From: an uncultured Granulosicoccaceae bacterium
GTDB taxonomy: Bacteria > Pseudomonadota > Gammaproteobacteria > Granulosicoccales > Granulosicoccaceae
Direction of reading: 5' to 3'
DNA: 64,000 nt
Assembly: GCA_938041955.1 (NCBI GenBank)
Contig: CALISD010000007.1
Span: 1 to 64,000 of the forward strand
Part shown: positions 34,119 to 42,651 of the stretch, piece after piece
Position numbering within the stretch: position 1 is the stretch's first letter
How the letters are laid out: each line of letters opens with the position of its first letter
Made by a program: the position numbers and the translations under genes
Notes under the pieces: model-generated
Databases searched by the model: none
What the model saw: only the letters and a program-made list of their open reading frames with translations
Told to the model about the DNA's origin: nothing

Positions 34119-35108
34119 ATGTTTAATGCATTGGTTGTAACCCGCGATGATGACAAAAAGACAGCGGCGTCGGTTGAATCTCTTAACGTAGATCAACTGC
34201 CGGAAGGTAATGTCACGGTTGCAGTCGAGTATTCAACGGTTAACTACAAAGACGGACTTTGCATTGGTCCCGGTGGTGGTCTGGTGCGTGATTATCCGCA
34301 TGTTCCCGGGATAGACTTTGCCGGAACAGTTGAAACTTCAGATGATGATCGTTACCACGCTGGAGATAAAGTTGTGCTGACCGGCTGGCGGGTGGGTGAG
34401 GCACACTGGGGTGGCTATTCACAAAAGGCAAGGGTCAATGCTGATTGGCTGGTGCCGTTACCTGATGGATTGACCACACGGCAATCTATGGCGGTAGGTA
34501 CTGCAGGGCTGACTGCTATGCTTGCTGTTGTAGCTTTGGAGAAGCATGGTCTGAAAGATATTGATGGTCCGGTTTTAGTAACGGGCGCTGCAGGAGGGGT
34601 CGGTTCTGTTGCTACGGCAATCCTGAGTAACCTCGGGTATGAGGTTGCGGCTGTTACGGGTCGACCTGAAACTGCCGACTACCTTAAGTCGCTCGGTGCG
34701 GCGCAAATTGTGGCGCGTGAAGAGATAAATGAGACCACCAAGCGCCCGCTGGAAAAGGAAATGTGGTCCGGGTGTGTCGATGCAGTGGGCGGTGCAATGC
34801 TTGCCCGGGTGCTGGGTCAGCTCAAATACGGCAGCTCAGCGGCGGCAATTGGTTTGGCTGGTGGGGCAGACTTACCCGCCACAGTTATTCCTTTTTTACT
34901 GCGAGGGGTGAATTTACTTGGTATTGACTCTGTCATGCAGCCTTATCAAAACCGTTTGCTTGCATGGCAACGTATTGCATCTGATTTGCCGATGGATAAA
35001 CTTGAGGCGATGGTGCAACCCGCGACACTTACGGATTTGCCTGCACTTGGTAAAGCGATTCTTAAGGGTCAGGTGAAGGGTCGCGTTGTGGTAGATGTTA
35101 ACGCCTGA
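34119..35108 (+). CDS. acuI: Acrylyl-CoA reductase (AcuI/YhdH family)
   Basis: 329 residues of the zinc-free MDR family AcuI: VEYSTVNYKDGLCIGPGGGLVRDYPHVPGIDFAGTVE, VLTGWRVGEAHWGGYSQKARV, VLVTGAAGGVGSVATAILSNLGYEVAAVTGRPE. These enzymes reduce acryloyl-CoA to propionyl-CoA with NADPH. In marine bacteria this detoxifies acrylate from DMSP breakdown, but no other DMSP gene is in the window, so here it may be general housekeeping. GGAA precedes the ATG by six bases. Confidence 0.9.
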   Translation: MFNALVVTRDDDKKTAASVESLNVDQLPEGNVTVAVEYSTVNYKDGLCIGPGGGLVRDYPHVPGIDFAGTVETSDDDRYHAGDKVVLTGWRVGEAHWGGYSQKARVNADWLVPLPDGLTTRQSMAVGTAGLTAMLAVVALEKHGLKDIDGPVLVTGAAGGVGSVATAILSNLGYEVAAVTGRPETADYLKSLGAAQIVAREEINETTKRPLEKEMWSGCVDAVGGAMLARVLGQLKYGSSAAAIGLAGGADLPATVIPFLLRGVNLLGIDSVMQPYQNRLLAWQRIASDLPMDKLEAMVQPATLTDLPALGKAILKGQVKGRVVVDVNA

Positions 35109-35152
35109 GTATCGTCGCTACAGTATCCCCTTGTTTTTTCCAGATAGATGAG

Positions 35153-35181
35153 CACTGTGGCTAGCGTAGTGAGTCACAGTG
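35153..35181. terminator. Hairpin between convergent acuI and SGNH genes
   Basis: CACTGTG-N15-CACAGTG is a perfect seven-base stem in the 81-base gap between the two stop codons, with an inner CTA/TAG pairing. No T-tract follows on either strand, so it is at most a weak or Rho-assisted bidirectional terminator. Confidence 0.35.
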
Positions 35182-35189
35182 AAACGTCA

Positions 35190-35975
35190 TCAGCCTGGTA
35201 TCAGGCTATCCAGATATTCTTTCAACTTGCTATTGAGCAACACATAGCCTTCATTATTGATATGCAGCGTGTCATAAAAAAGTGCATCAACCGGCTCGCC
35301 TTTCTGATCCAGATAGAGTGGATCAAGATCAAACCAATTAGCATCTAGTGATTCTGCGGTTTGTTGTAGCTGTGTGTTGGCGTCTTGTACCTGTTGAGAA
35401 AGTGTGTTGAACCAAAACTGCTTGCGTACGAAGTTGAGATGTTTGTTTGGAATAATTGAGGTGACGATAACTTCAATGCCCAGGGATTCCAGTGTCGAGA
35501 TAAAGTAATGCATATTGGAATGCATAGTATTTATTAACAGGGCGGGGTCTTTTATGCCTTTCGTTACTGCGGCAGTCAGGTCGTTCATACCGGCCTGGAT
35601 GATCACGTAGTTTGGTTTCAATCTAATGACGTCTCGTTCAAAACGCCGCTTCATTTCTGATGTGGTTTCTCCGGCAATACCGGCGTTGATAAAATTGTAT
35701 GTCGCGTACGCTGGCGCTGGATACCAGGTCTCTATGCGTGAATCACCATACAGCACGATGGTGTTTGGAGATTCGGTATCTGTTGAGCTCTCAATCGTCG
35801 TCGCCAGGCTGGTGCCGATCGGTAGTGCCCGGAAGTGTCGGTAGTGAGTGTACGTTTCTTTTAGTTCTGCCAAAAGATAAAGGCAAATGCAGAGCAAGCA
35901 GACGTTGGCTACCAAAGAGAGTAGCAGAAGCTTTTTCTTCCAGAGAAATTGAATAGCACTTTGCATCTGAGTCAC
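35190..35975 (-). CDS. Membrane-anchored SGNH/GDSL hydrolase
   Basis: 261 residues (GTG 35975 or ATG 35966). An N-terminal signal anchor (KKLLLLSLVANVCLLCICLYLL) places the enzyme in the periplasm. All four SGNH blocks are visible: GDSR (catalytic Ser), NAGIAGETTSEM (Gly), QAGMNDL (Asn) and DTLHINNEGY (Asp-His). It should hydrolyse an ester or acetyl group, perhaps on an envelope polymer. It lies 94 bases after the large GGDEF-EAL gene on the same strand. Confidence 0.87.
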   Translation of the reverse strand: MTQMQSAIQFLWKKKLLLLSLVANVCLLCICLYLLAELKETYTHYRHFRALPIGTSLATTIESSTDTESPNTIVLYGDSRIETWYPAPAYATYNFINAGIAGETTSEMKRRFERDVIRLKPNYVIIQAGMNDLTAAVTKGIKDPALLINTMHSNMHYFISTLESLGIEVIVTSIIPNKHLNFVRKQFWFNTLSQQVQDANTQLQQTAESLDANWFDLDPLYLDQKGEPVDALFYDTLHINNEGYVLLNSKLKEYLDSLIPG

Positions 35976-36069
35976 GAAAAGTATCAGTATACTGGGGTGG
36001 CAGATATTAGCTAACTACTTTCACGACAAAACCAACTTGTCTCTGCGAGGCTCGGAATGCCGTGAAGGT

Positions 36070-39000
36070 TTAGTTTATCGCAACATTGTCTTCGCTGAAA
36101 TCGGAATTGCCATGGTCAGTTGATGTATCCGGGAACGCGTTGAGCACCCCTGATATCACACTTTGCGCGCCTGGGTTATCGACTGAAGACAAGCCTAATT
36201 CTGAAATTTTGTAGTTGGTGACCAGGCGTCTGATCCGGCGTGGGTTAGCCAGCAGGTTAGTGGCTTCCTGTCTCTGCAGAGGCAGGCTCAGCAGGTTTCC
36301 CTGAACCTCGTCGCAGTGATGGTCCTGCAGAAATCGTAGCTGCGGCAATTCCTCAACACCCTCGCAGATAACTGTCATGCCAAGGCTGTGGCTCATTGCT
36401 ATTACACCACTGACAATTCGAGCATCTGCGGGGTTTTTATCGAAATCAGAGACAAACAAGCGGTCAATTTTTACTTTACTGATTGGGAACTGCTTTAAGT
36501 AACTCAGAGAGGCGAATCCAGTGCCGAAGTCATCGATTGATATTTCTACGCCGGCGCGGTCTAGTTTTTCCAGGGTGTTTACTGCTTTGGTCATGTCCTT
36601 CATGGCCATCGATTCCGTAATTTCAACCTCTAATGAGTTGGGAGGTATACCGAATTCACGGATTGAATCAAGGATATTGTGTGCCAGAAATTCGTTCTTC
36701 ATTTCGGCAGGTGACACGTTGACCGAGACGGTCAAGTCTGAATGACCGGCATCCCGCCACATCGATAACTGAGCACAGACTACTCGTGTTACCCAGGCAC
36801 TGATATCGTTGATCAGGCCGGTCTTTTCTGCCACTGGAATAAACTCACCCGGTGTGACGATACCCATTTCTGGATGTCGCCAACGCAGGAGTGCTTCCAT
36901 GCTCACTATTTTTCCGGACTTAAGGTCTACCTTCGGCTGATAAACGACAAACAATTCATTGCGCTGAAGTGCGTGATGTAGTGCTGTTTCGAGGCGAATT
37001 AGTTTGCGCGATGAGGTATCCAGATCATCTTGAAAATAACAAACATTGTTTTGTCCATCGGTGTCTTTCGCATCGCGCATAGCGATGCTGGCACTGCGCA
37101 TTAATTTGTCTGCATTGTCGCCATGGTCAGGGAAGATGCTGATGCCGGTGTCTAGCGCCGCGTAAATTTCGTGTCCATCTACGGAGATTGTGCGATCAAA
37201 AGCCTCCAATATTCTCGCGTGAATGACTTCTGTGTCTTCCAGGCTGTTGATGTGGTGAAGCGCAAGGCATATTTCGGTGTCGCCGTACCGTGATATCGAG
37301 ATGCTCTGTTCGTTTGATCCGATGATCGATGTGTTGGTCTCTTCTTTAAGTATATTTTTTAATCGTCTTACGATCTTTCTGTATAGCTTTTCGCTAACAG
37401 TAAAGCCTAAAGTATCGTTGATGCGATGCAACGCTTCAATTGATATGAGAAATATTCCAACACGGTAGTTGTGTCGAGTGGCAGACTGGACTGATTGTTC
37501 AAGTCGATCCAGCAGCAAGCTTCGATCAAGACGTAGTGAGTCACTCTGAGACGTAGTGTCAAGTTCAGTGACGGTGGCAGTTTCTTTTGCAGGAATTGGT
37601 TTTAGTACCGGCTTGGGAGCCGTGGGTGCAAAGAGTGGAACCACCTGACCTTCGGTTTTAGTTTTGAGTATAGGCGTTGCTTTTTTGCCTGCCGGTGGTT
37701 CGGTTTTCGTTTCGTCTTTTATTACCGGTACTGATGTACGCAGCGCCAGAATAGGTACTTTTGGCGCCTCGTTGGTCGGTGCTGACTCGGCCATTGAGTT
37801 GGCAATGTCTTGCGCGTTGAAATCGTCGGAGTCCATCTTAGAGGTGTAGTTAGTGACGCGATTTCGTCCCCCCTCTTTGGATACATAGAGTGCTTTGTCT
37901 GATTGTTCGACCATTTCACTCGGAGTTTCTGCATTTGAGTGAATTGACGCAACACCGAAACTTGCTGTGATCTGGCATTTGTCCAGAAAATCAGCACCGA
38001 TGCCGACTTCAATGATATGGCGTATTTTCTCTGCCATTGCCGCACCTTCGGTAATAGTGGTGTCAGGCAACACGATACAAAATTCTTCCCCGCCAAATCG
38101 ACCGACAAGGTCATTGGGTCTTGATTGTTCAGCCAGTACGTTTGCGAGATACTTAATCACATCATCACCAACACCGTGACCATGGGTATCGTTGACCGAC
38201 TTAAAGTGATCAATATCAGTCATGATGCAGGTGAGTTCATCGCGATTCTGCTTTGCTTCTGCAAACAGGGAGTCAAATCCGCTGAAAAACGATCGGCGAT
38301 TCAGCGAGCCAGTGAGCGGATCTCTGGTTGCCAGGTATTCGAGCTCTTTATTTTGTCGCGTGATTTCCAACTGGCTGATTTCAAGTTTTGTCAGAGCGTT
38401 TTGCAGCTCCGCGTTTTTGATCTCTACTTCAGTGATGTCATTGAAGGTGATTAACGCGCCTCTGATTTCGTTTGCGCCGGCAACAATCGGTGTTGCGTTA
38501 ACAGTGAATGTGGATAGTTGTTCGTAACCGGTATTGAGTTTTATGGTTGCACCTGGGGCCATATCGCCACCGTGCAAGAGATCGTTCCAGGGCAGAATTT
38601 CGTTGTCATCGAGTTGCCACTTTAGTGTATTGCAGTTTTGTCCGGCGAGATCTTCTGCCGGGAGGCCTGCTGTTTCTGCAAACTCGGCGTTTGAGAATAC
38701 AATCTCACCGTCTCGGTTGACTATCAACAAGCCCTCAGCGAGCGTATCGAGTGCTTTTTTGACGCGTTCCGGTATGACTGCATCGGGGTCCAGTTCGCGT
38801 AGTGTTCTTTTCAGGAAAAGGCAAAAGGCGAAGAACCCTGACAATGCGACAAAAAGAATGACTGATGGGAAAGAGGCTCGCCTGTCGAGCAAGCTTAGGC
38901 CTTCGTTTAAACCTGCAAAGCGAATTTCGACACTTGCGATCTGATTTTTGCCTTCAAACAGAGGCACTTGTACTTGAGTAGGCGTTGAGCGTTCACCAAT

Positions 39001-39471
39001 CTTCAAGGTCCAATGATTGTCGTGGCTACCATAAACATCAATGAGCCCGCCGCCTGCTTTTCGAACTGCTACAGACTTTACGATGCTATTACGTTGAACA
39101 GTAGTGCGGAGTAGTTCCGAAATCTCTTCGCTGCCTTGTCCGGAGCTGCTGTCCATTTCCATCGCGACGTGTACAGCCAGAGTCTCGACGATGAACTTTC
39201 GTTCAGACAGCTTTGCATTGTTGCTGTTCGGGAACAGGCCAAGAAATTCGCTCGCAAGCAGTAGTGAGATGACTAGCATCACCATGCTAAAGCTAATCCT
39301 GAACAAAGGAGAGCGTAAGAATTTAATCATAATTTGCACACCACCGGTACCGCGCATACTGTTATGTGGCACTTTGAGGGCCTTGTCCGTAAGGCCTTCG
39401 AATGTATTACCGGGGCTAATGGATGTCCCAGCAGCAATAATGTCGGCGCATTCATAATTTTCTAAACTCAA
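36070..39471 (-). CDS. Membrane PAS-GGDEF-GGDEF(degenerate)-EAL protein
   Basis: 1133 residues from TTG 39471; ATG at 39357 or 39330 is at least as likely, since the first 38-47 residues are unlike a coding start and the membrane helix follows (RISFSMVMLVISLLLASEFLGLF). The order is helix, periplasmic region (about 75-195), helix (about 202-220), PAS (about 240-350), first GGDEF (about 385-545; RPNDLVGRFGGEEF, I-site RxxD intact), a Pro/Thr-rich linker (about 560-650), a second GGDEF whose motif is degenerate (RYGDTEI), then EAL (SMEALLRW, VNVSP, EITES, DDFGTG, KIDRLFV, CEGVE intact). Synthesis by domain one and hydrolysis by EAL are both plausible. It follows the HlyD genes on the same strand. 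Confidence 0.9.
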   Translation of the reverse strand: MSLENYECADIIAAGTSISPGNTFEGLTDKALKVPHNSMRGTGGVQIMIKFLRSPLFRISFSMVMLVISLLLASEFLGLFPNSNNAKLSERKFIVETLAVHVAMEMDSSSGQGSEEISELLRTTVQRNSIVKSVAVRKAGGGLIDVYGSHDNHWTLKIGERSTPTQVQVPLFEGKNQIASVEIRFAGLNEGLSLLDRRASFPSVILFVALSGFFAFCLFLKRTLRELDPDAVIPERVKKALDTLAEGLLIVNRDGEIVFSNAEFAETAGLPAEDLAGQNCNTLKWQLDDNEILPWNDLLHGGDMAPGATIKLNTGYEQLSTFTVNATPIVAGANEIRGALITFNDITEVEIKNAELQNALTKLEISQLEITRQNKELEYLATRDPLTGSLNRRSFFSGFDSLFAEAKQNRDELTCIMTDIDHFKSVNDTHGHGVGDDVIKYLANVLAEQSRPNDLVGRFGGEEFCIVLPDTTITEGAAMAEKIRHIIEVGIGADFLDKCQITASFGVASIHSNAETPSEMVEQSDKALYVSKEGGRNRVTNYTSKMDSDDFNAQDIANSMAESAPTNEAPKVPILALRTSVPVIKDETKTEPPAGKKATPILKTKTEGQVVPLFAPTAPKPVLKPIPAKETATVTELDTTSQSDSLRLDRSLLLDRLEQSVQSATRHNYRVGIFLISIEALHRINDTLGFTVSEKLYRKIVRRLKNILKEETNTSIIGSNEQSISISRYGDTEICLALHHINSLEDTEVIHARILEAFDRTISVDGHEIYAALDTGISIFPDHGDNADKLMRSASIAMRDAKDTDGQNNVCYFQDDLDTSSRKLIRLETALHHALQRNELFVVYQPKVDLKSGKIVSMEALLRWRHPEMGIVTPGEFIPVAEKTGLINDISAWVTRVVCAQLSMWRDAGHSDLTVSVNVSPAEMKNEFLAHNILDSIREFGIPPNSLEVEITESMAMKDMTKAVNTLEKLDRAGVEISIDDFGTGFASLSYLKQFPISKVKIDRLFVSDFDKNPADARIVSGVIAMSHSLGMTVICEGVEELPQLRFLQDHHCDEVQGNLLSLPLQRQEATNLLANPRRIRRLVTNYKISELGLSSVDNPGAQSVISGVLNAFPDTSTDHGNSDFSEDNVAIN

Positions 39472-39532
39472 TCGTCACGTCTATATTCCGTGCTAAGTGC
39501 AGCGAAACAGTGTTTTTCAATCGAGCATCGCA

Positions 39533-39568
39533 ATGCGAGCGGCAGCACATGAGATACTGCGCTCGCAT
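39533..39568 (-). other. Intercistronic hairpin between hlyD-like and GGDEF-EAL genes
   Basis: Arms ATGCGAGC-g-GCAG and CTGC-GCTCGCAT form a twelve-pair stem with one bulged base and an eleven-base loop, seven bases beyond the adaptor stop codon. On the minus strand no T-run follows, so it resembles an mRNA-stabilising or processing stem. On the plus strand it is followed by AACTTTTTAC, so it could also stop antisense transcription. Confidence 0.5.
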
Positions 39569-39574
39569 AACTTT

Positions 39575-40420
39575 TTACTCTTCAACCATGCTGAGGTTGC
39601 AGCGCACACCACTGGGTATTCTCAAGCCTGAATTTGGCATTGATAACAGCACTCCAAAGGTGCCACTTGCTGCATCCGCCACACGATCTACGCTCGTTAC
39701 CACCGCGATGTGTTTTGTGCCTTCCTGGGAAGAGATGTCTAGTGTGATTTCTGCTTTCATGCCCAGCTGAATGGTATCAAGCTGCTCAACCGGTAAAATC
39801 AGCTCAACATGCAGTGGGTCGAGGTTGGCAATGCGATACACAGGTTCCGCTTCAATGTATTCTCCAACGGATTTGTACTGTTCAACAATTACACCGCTGA
39901 TGGGGCTGCGAATTGTTCTTCTTTCAAGCGCCTGGCGAGCGCGTTCTGCTTCAAGCTGAGCTATTCGTCGATTGTCTTCTTCCTGGCGGGCCTGCAGTTG
40001 GGCGATATAAGTTTCAGTTTTCACCTTGTCCATATCTTGTGCCGATATTGTCGACTCATTAAAGAGCTTCTGGTTGCGCTTCTGGGTGCGCATTCCAAAC
40101 GCCGCATTTTCGCGACGCAGGTTGAGACTGGTGTCAATTTCAGCGCGAGCGGTAGCCAGTTCGAGTGTGGCCAGCTCCACTCTTGAGTCAAGCTGTGCGA
40201 CCACTTCGCCTTTTTTGACAAAGTTGTTTCTTTCAAAGAACAGCTGATCAACCAAACCAGGAACGCTGCTACCCAGCTCGACCACATCACTTGGTTCGAT
40301 GAGGCAGTCCATTGTAGTGTCAGCGTCAGCTAGTAGAGAGGTGGCGGAGTCTTGCGCAAAAGCTGAAAACGGAATCAGCGTCAGAGCGGCGATATGTAAA
40401 CTAAAATTCAGTAGTCTCAT
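39575..40420 (-). CDS. Periplasmic adaptor protein (HlyD/RND type)
   Basis: 281 residues from ATG 40420 (MRLLNFSLHIAALTLIPFSAFAQ, a signal peptide); the track's TTG start at 40447 adds nine residues overlapping the upstream stop. Lipoyl halves are DVVELGSSVPGLVDQLFFERNNFVKKGEVVAQLDSR and IRSPISGVIVEQYKSVGEYIEAEPVYRIANLD, flanking a helical hairpin (about 75-155), followed by a beta-barrel segment. It is short for an RND adaptor, lacking a full membrane-proximal domain. It should bridge an inner-membrane partner to an outer-membrane channel, but neither an RND pump nor TolC is nearby. Confidence 0.87.
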   Translation of the reverse strand: MRLLNFSLHIAALTLIPFSAFAQDSATSLLADADTTMDCLIEPSDVVELGSSVPGLVDQLFFERNNFVKKGEVVAQLDSRVELATLELATARAEIDTSLNLRRENAAFGMRTQKRNQKLFNESTISAQDMDKVKTETYIAQLQARQEEDNRRIAQLEAERARQALERRTIRSPISGVIVEQYKSVGEYIEAEPVYRIANLDPLHVELILPVEQLDTIQLGMKAEITLDISSQEGTKHIAVVTSVDRVADAASGTFGVLLSMPNSGLRIPSGVRCNLSMVEE

Positions 40421-40443
40421 TTGTTTCTTACCAGCGTTGAACT

Positions 40444-42651
40444 TCAAAACGGAAGTTTGTTAAGTAGTAGTTGTTGTGCGCTGCGCAGCCACTGCTTAGC
40501 CAGTGCTTCGCGACCATGATTGACCCGGACAAAGGCTCGTGTTCCCAGTCCGCTTGTAATGCTATGTTCTGGAAGCGCCAAATCGAATTGGAAGACTTTG
40601 TTGATCGCAGTCGTTCCGTTTTGATCTGTACTGTCTACAGCAATCTCTCCACCGCCAGCGGCACCAAGTGCGCGACTTGGGAGAGACAAGCTTCCAGCGG
40701 GAGTTTGTCTTAATATATTTGCTGGCAGTTCCTTGCCGGGTTGTTCGGCCAATCTCACTGACACGTTTCTCACTTCTTTTGCAAACAGCCCTACAGAGGT
40801 TTGCGGCACAACTACGCGGACTATTAGCTCTTCAGGGTTAACCACATAGCCGACTGCTTCACCTTTCTTGATGTATCTGCCTATTACATTGTGTTCGCCC
40901 GGTAAAACAAAGGTCCCGTCGACGGCGCTGGCCAGTGTTTGTGCTGCGCGTTCGGTTTGCAGTTCCTGCCAATCTGCTTCAACGGTAGTCATTTCTTCCT
41001 GGGTTTGTATCGCTTGAGTCGGATCGGAAAATTTCTCTGACTTATGTCGAATCGTGAGTTCCTTGTACTTGGCTGTGAGAACTTTGTCTCTTGCATCAAT
41101 ATCAGGGTTGGTCAAACGCAGTACACTGCTTCCGGCTTCTACATAGTCACCGGGGGTTGAAGTGACTTCGGAGACAAATCCGTCGACTTCAGCATAAATT
41201 TGTGCCTGATCAGGTACCCATACAATGCCTTCGGCATTGGTATATAGAGAAAACGGTATCAACGAAACCACAACTGCGATGGTGGCGGCAATAGCCGCAG
41301 TTCTGCCGATGGGTTGCATACGAAAGCCTGTAATTGATTTATCGATAAGGAGAAAGCGAATGCCACGATAAAGCGGTAAAACGATAAGCAGCGCGAGTGA
41401 CCACAAGGCCAGTGCCACACCGAGTACGAAATATTTGCTCGCCAAAAATATCGCAATGACAAATGTAATGAATACCCGGTAGAGCCAGGCTAACACTCCG
41501 TAGCATGCAAGCCATGGCCATTCCGATGCTTCTGTTACCGGAGACGGCGCATTCTTCAAGCCAAGTATGTATCGCTTCATTAGATACAAAACGTATTTTG
41601 CTGAACGGCTGTATAAGTTGGGGATTTCTATTAGATCTTGCAGGATGTAGTAGCCATCGAATCGCAACAACGGGTTTGCATTAAAGAGTATCGTCGATAC
41701 GCTACCGATCAAAAAAGCGGACAAAGCGGCGTCCTTGATTAACCCTGGTTCGACGAGAGTCCAGATGATTAGAGCGATAGCTGCAAGGAACAGTTCGACA
41801 ATCATGCCGGCTGCACTGACAAGGACACGCTTGTACTTTTCCCGAAAAGCCCAGGCGGCGGTGGCATCTACGTACGGCACAGGCATCAGTACTAACAGCG
41901 TGATACCCATTTCGTGAACTTCCCCGCCCCAGGCTTTCACCGCATAGGCGTGCGCAAATTCATGGAACGCTTTCATTATCGGGAAAAGTGCAATCATCAA
42001 GATGATGTTGCGAGGTGCGAGAATGTCTGCTTTGAGGGTGGTCGTTAGCTCTTGATAGTTCGTTACCAGCAGCATTGCTGCCAGCAAAACAACCAGAGCC
42101 CATATTACTGCACCACCGGTCGAGAAAACCGATCGCACCGATGTAATTGATCTATTGAGAAATTTATCAGGATCGTAAAGCGGAAAACGGATTGCAAGCG
42201 GGTTTAGCAATCTTTTAGTGCGATTGACGCTTTTCTCTGCCTGGTCCCTCTTAAACAATTGTTCTACGTCAGCTGGAAGCCCGGAGCGTAAGGCACCAAT
42301 GCTAAATAGTTGTATAAGTATTGTGAGCAGGTCCTGCCGTGTCGGGCAGTCCTCACCCATCTTGTGATCGATCTGACCATAGATTTCTTCTACTGTTTGA
42401 TCACCATCAAGACGACCGATGAATTCATAGGCGACATCGTTAAAGCGCAGGTGTTTGCCGCGTGCAGAGTCACTTAGTATGTACCAGCGCGCGCCACGGA
42501 ATTCATGCGGATGCGCGTTTACGTGCTTGTGCAGTTGTGGCCTAAGACCCGCGACGTGATTCCATTGTTCTGGAATCTTCTGTTCAGCGAGCTCCGGATC
42601 AACCATGTCCGGTTGTTCTGTGCCTGAATTTGCGATAGAGGAATTCACCAA
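40444..42651 (-). CDS. PqqD-like / M50 metalloprotease / HlyD fusion membrane protein
   Basis: 735 residues in three modules. Residues 40-125 resemble a PqqD/RRE winged helix (RGARWYILSDSARGKHLRFNDVAYEFIGRLDGDQTVEEIYGQI...IGAL). Residues 180-470 are multi-pass membrane with the site-2-protease motifs HEFAH (230-234) and NPLLRFDGYY (326-335). From about 480 an adaptor region has a lipoyl segment (QIYAEVDGFVSEVTSTPGDYVEAGSSVLRL), a coiled coil and a second lipoyl half (DGTFVLPGEHNVIGRYIKKGEAVGYVV). The domain set is known in 'putative peptide zinc metalloprotease' proteins of unknown substrate. The start (TTG 42651 or GTG 42648) abuts the upstream TAA with no gap, so the two are translated together. 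Confidence 0.85.
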   Translation of the reverse strand: MVNSSIANSGTEQPDMVDPELAEQKIPEQWNHVAGLRPQLHKHVNAHPHEFRGARWYILSDSARGKHLRFNDVAYEFIGRLDGDQTVEEIYGQIDHKMGEDCPTRQDLLTILIQLFSIGALRSGLPADVEQLFKRDQAEKSVNRTKRLLNPLAIRFPLYDPDKFLNRSITSVRSVFSTGGAVIWALVVLLAAMLLVTNYQELTTTLKADILAPRNIILMIALFPIMKAFHEFAHAYAVKAWGGEVHEMGITLLVLMPVPYVDATAAWAFREKYKRVLVSAAGMIVELFLAAIALIIWTLVEPGLIKDAALSAFLIGSVSTILFNANPLLRFDGYYILQDLIEIPNLYSRSAKYVLYLMKRYILGLKNAPSPVTEASEWPWLACYGVLAWLYRVFITFVIAIFLASKYFVLGVALALWSLALLIVLPLYRGIRFLLIDKSITGFRMQPIGRTAAIAATIAVVVSLIPFSLYTNAEGIVWVPDQAQIYAEVDGFVSEVTSTPGDYVEAGSSVLRLTNPDIDARDKVLTAKYKELTIRHKSEKFSDPTQAIQTQEEMTTVEADWQELQTERAAQTLASAVDGTFVLPGEHNVIGRYIKKGEAVGYVVNPEELIVRVVVPQTSVGLFAKEVRNVSVRLAEQPGKELPANILRQTPAGSLSLPSRALGAAGGGEIAVDSTDQNGTTAINKVFQFDLALPEHSITSGLGTRAFVRVNHGREALAKQWLRSAQQLLLNKLPF

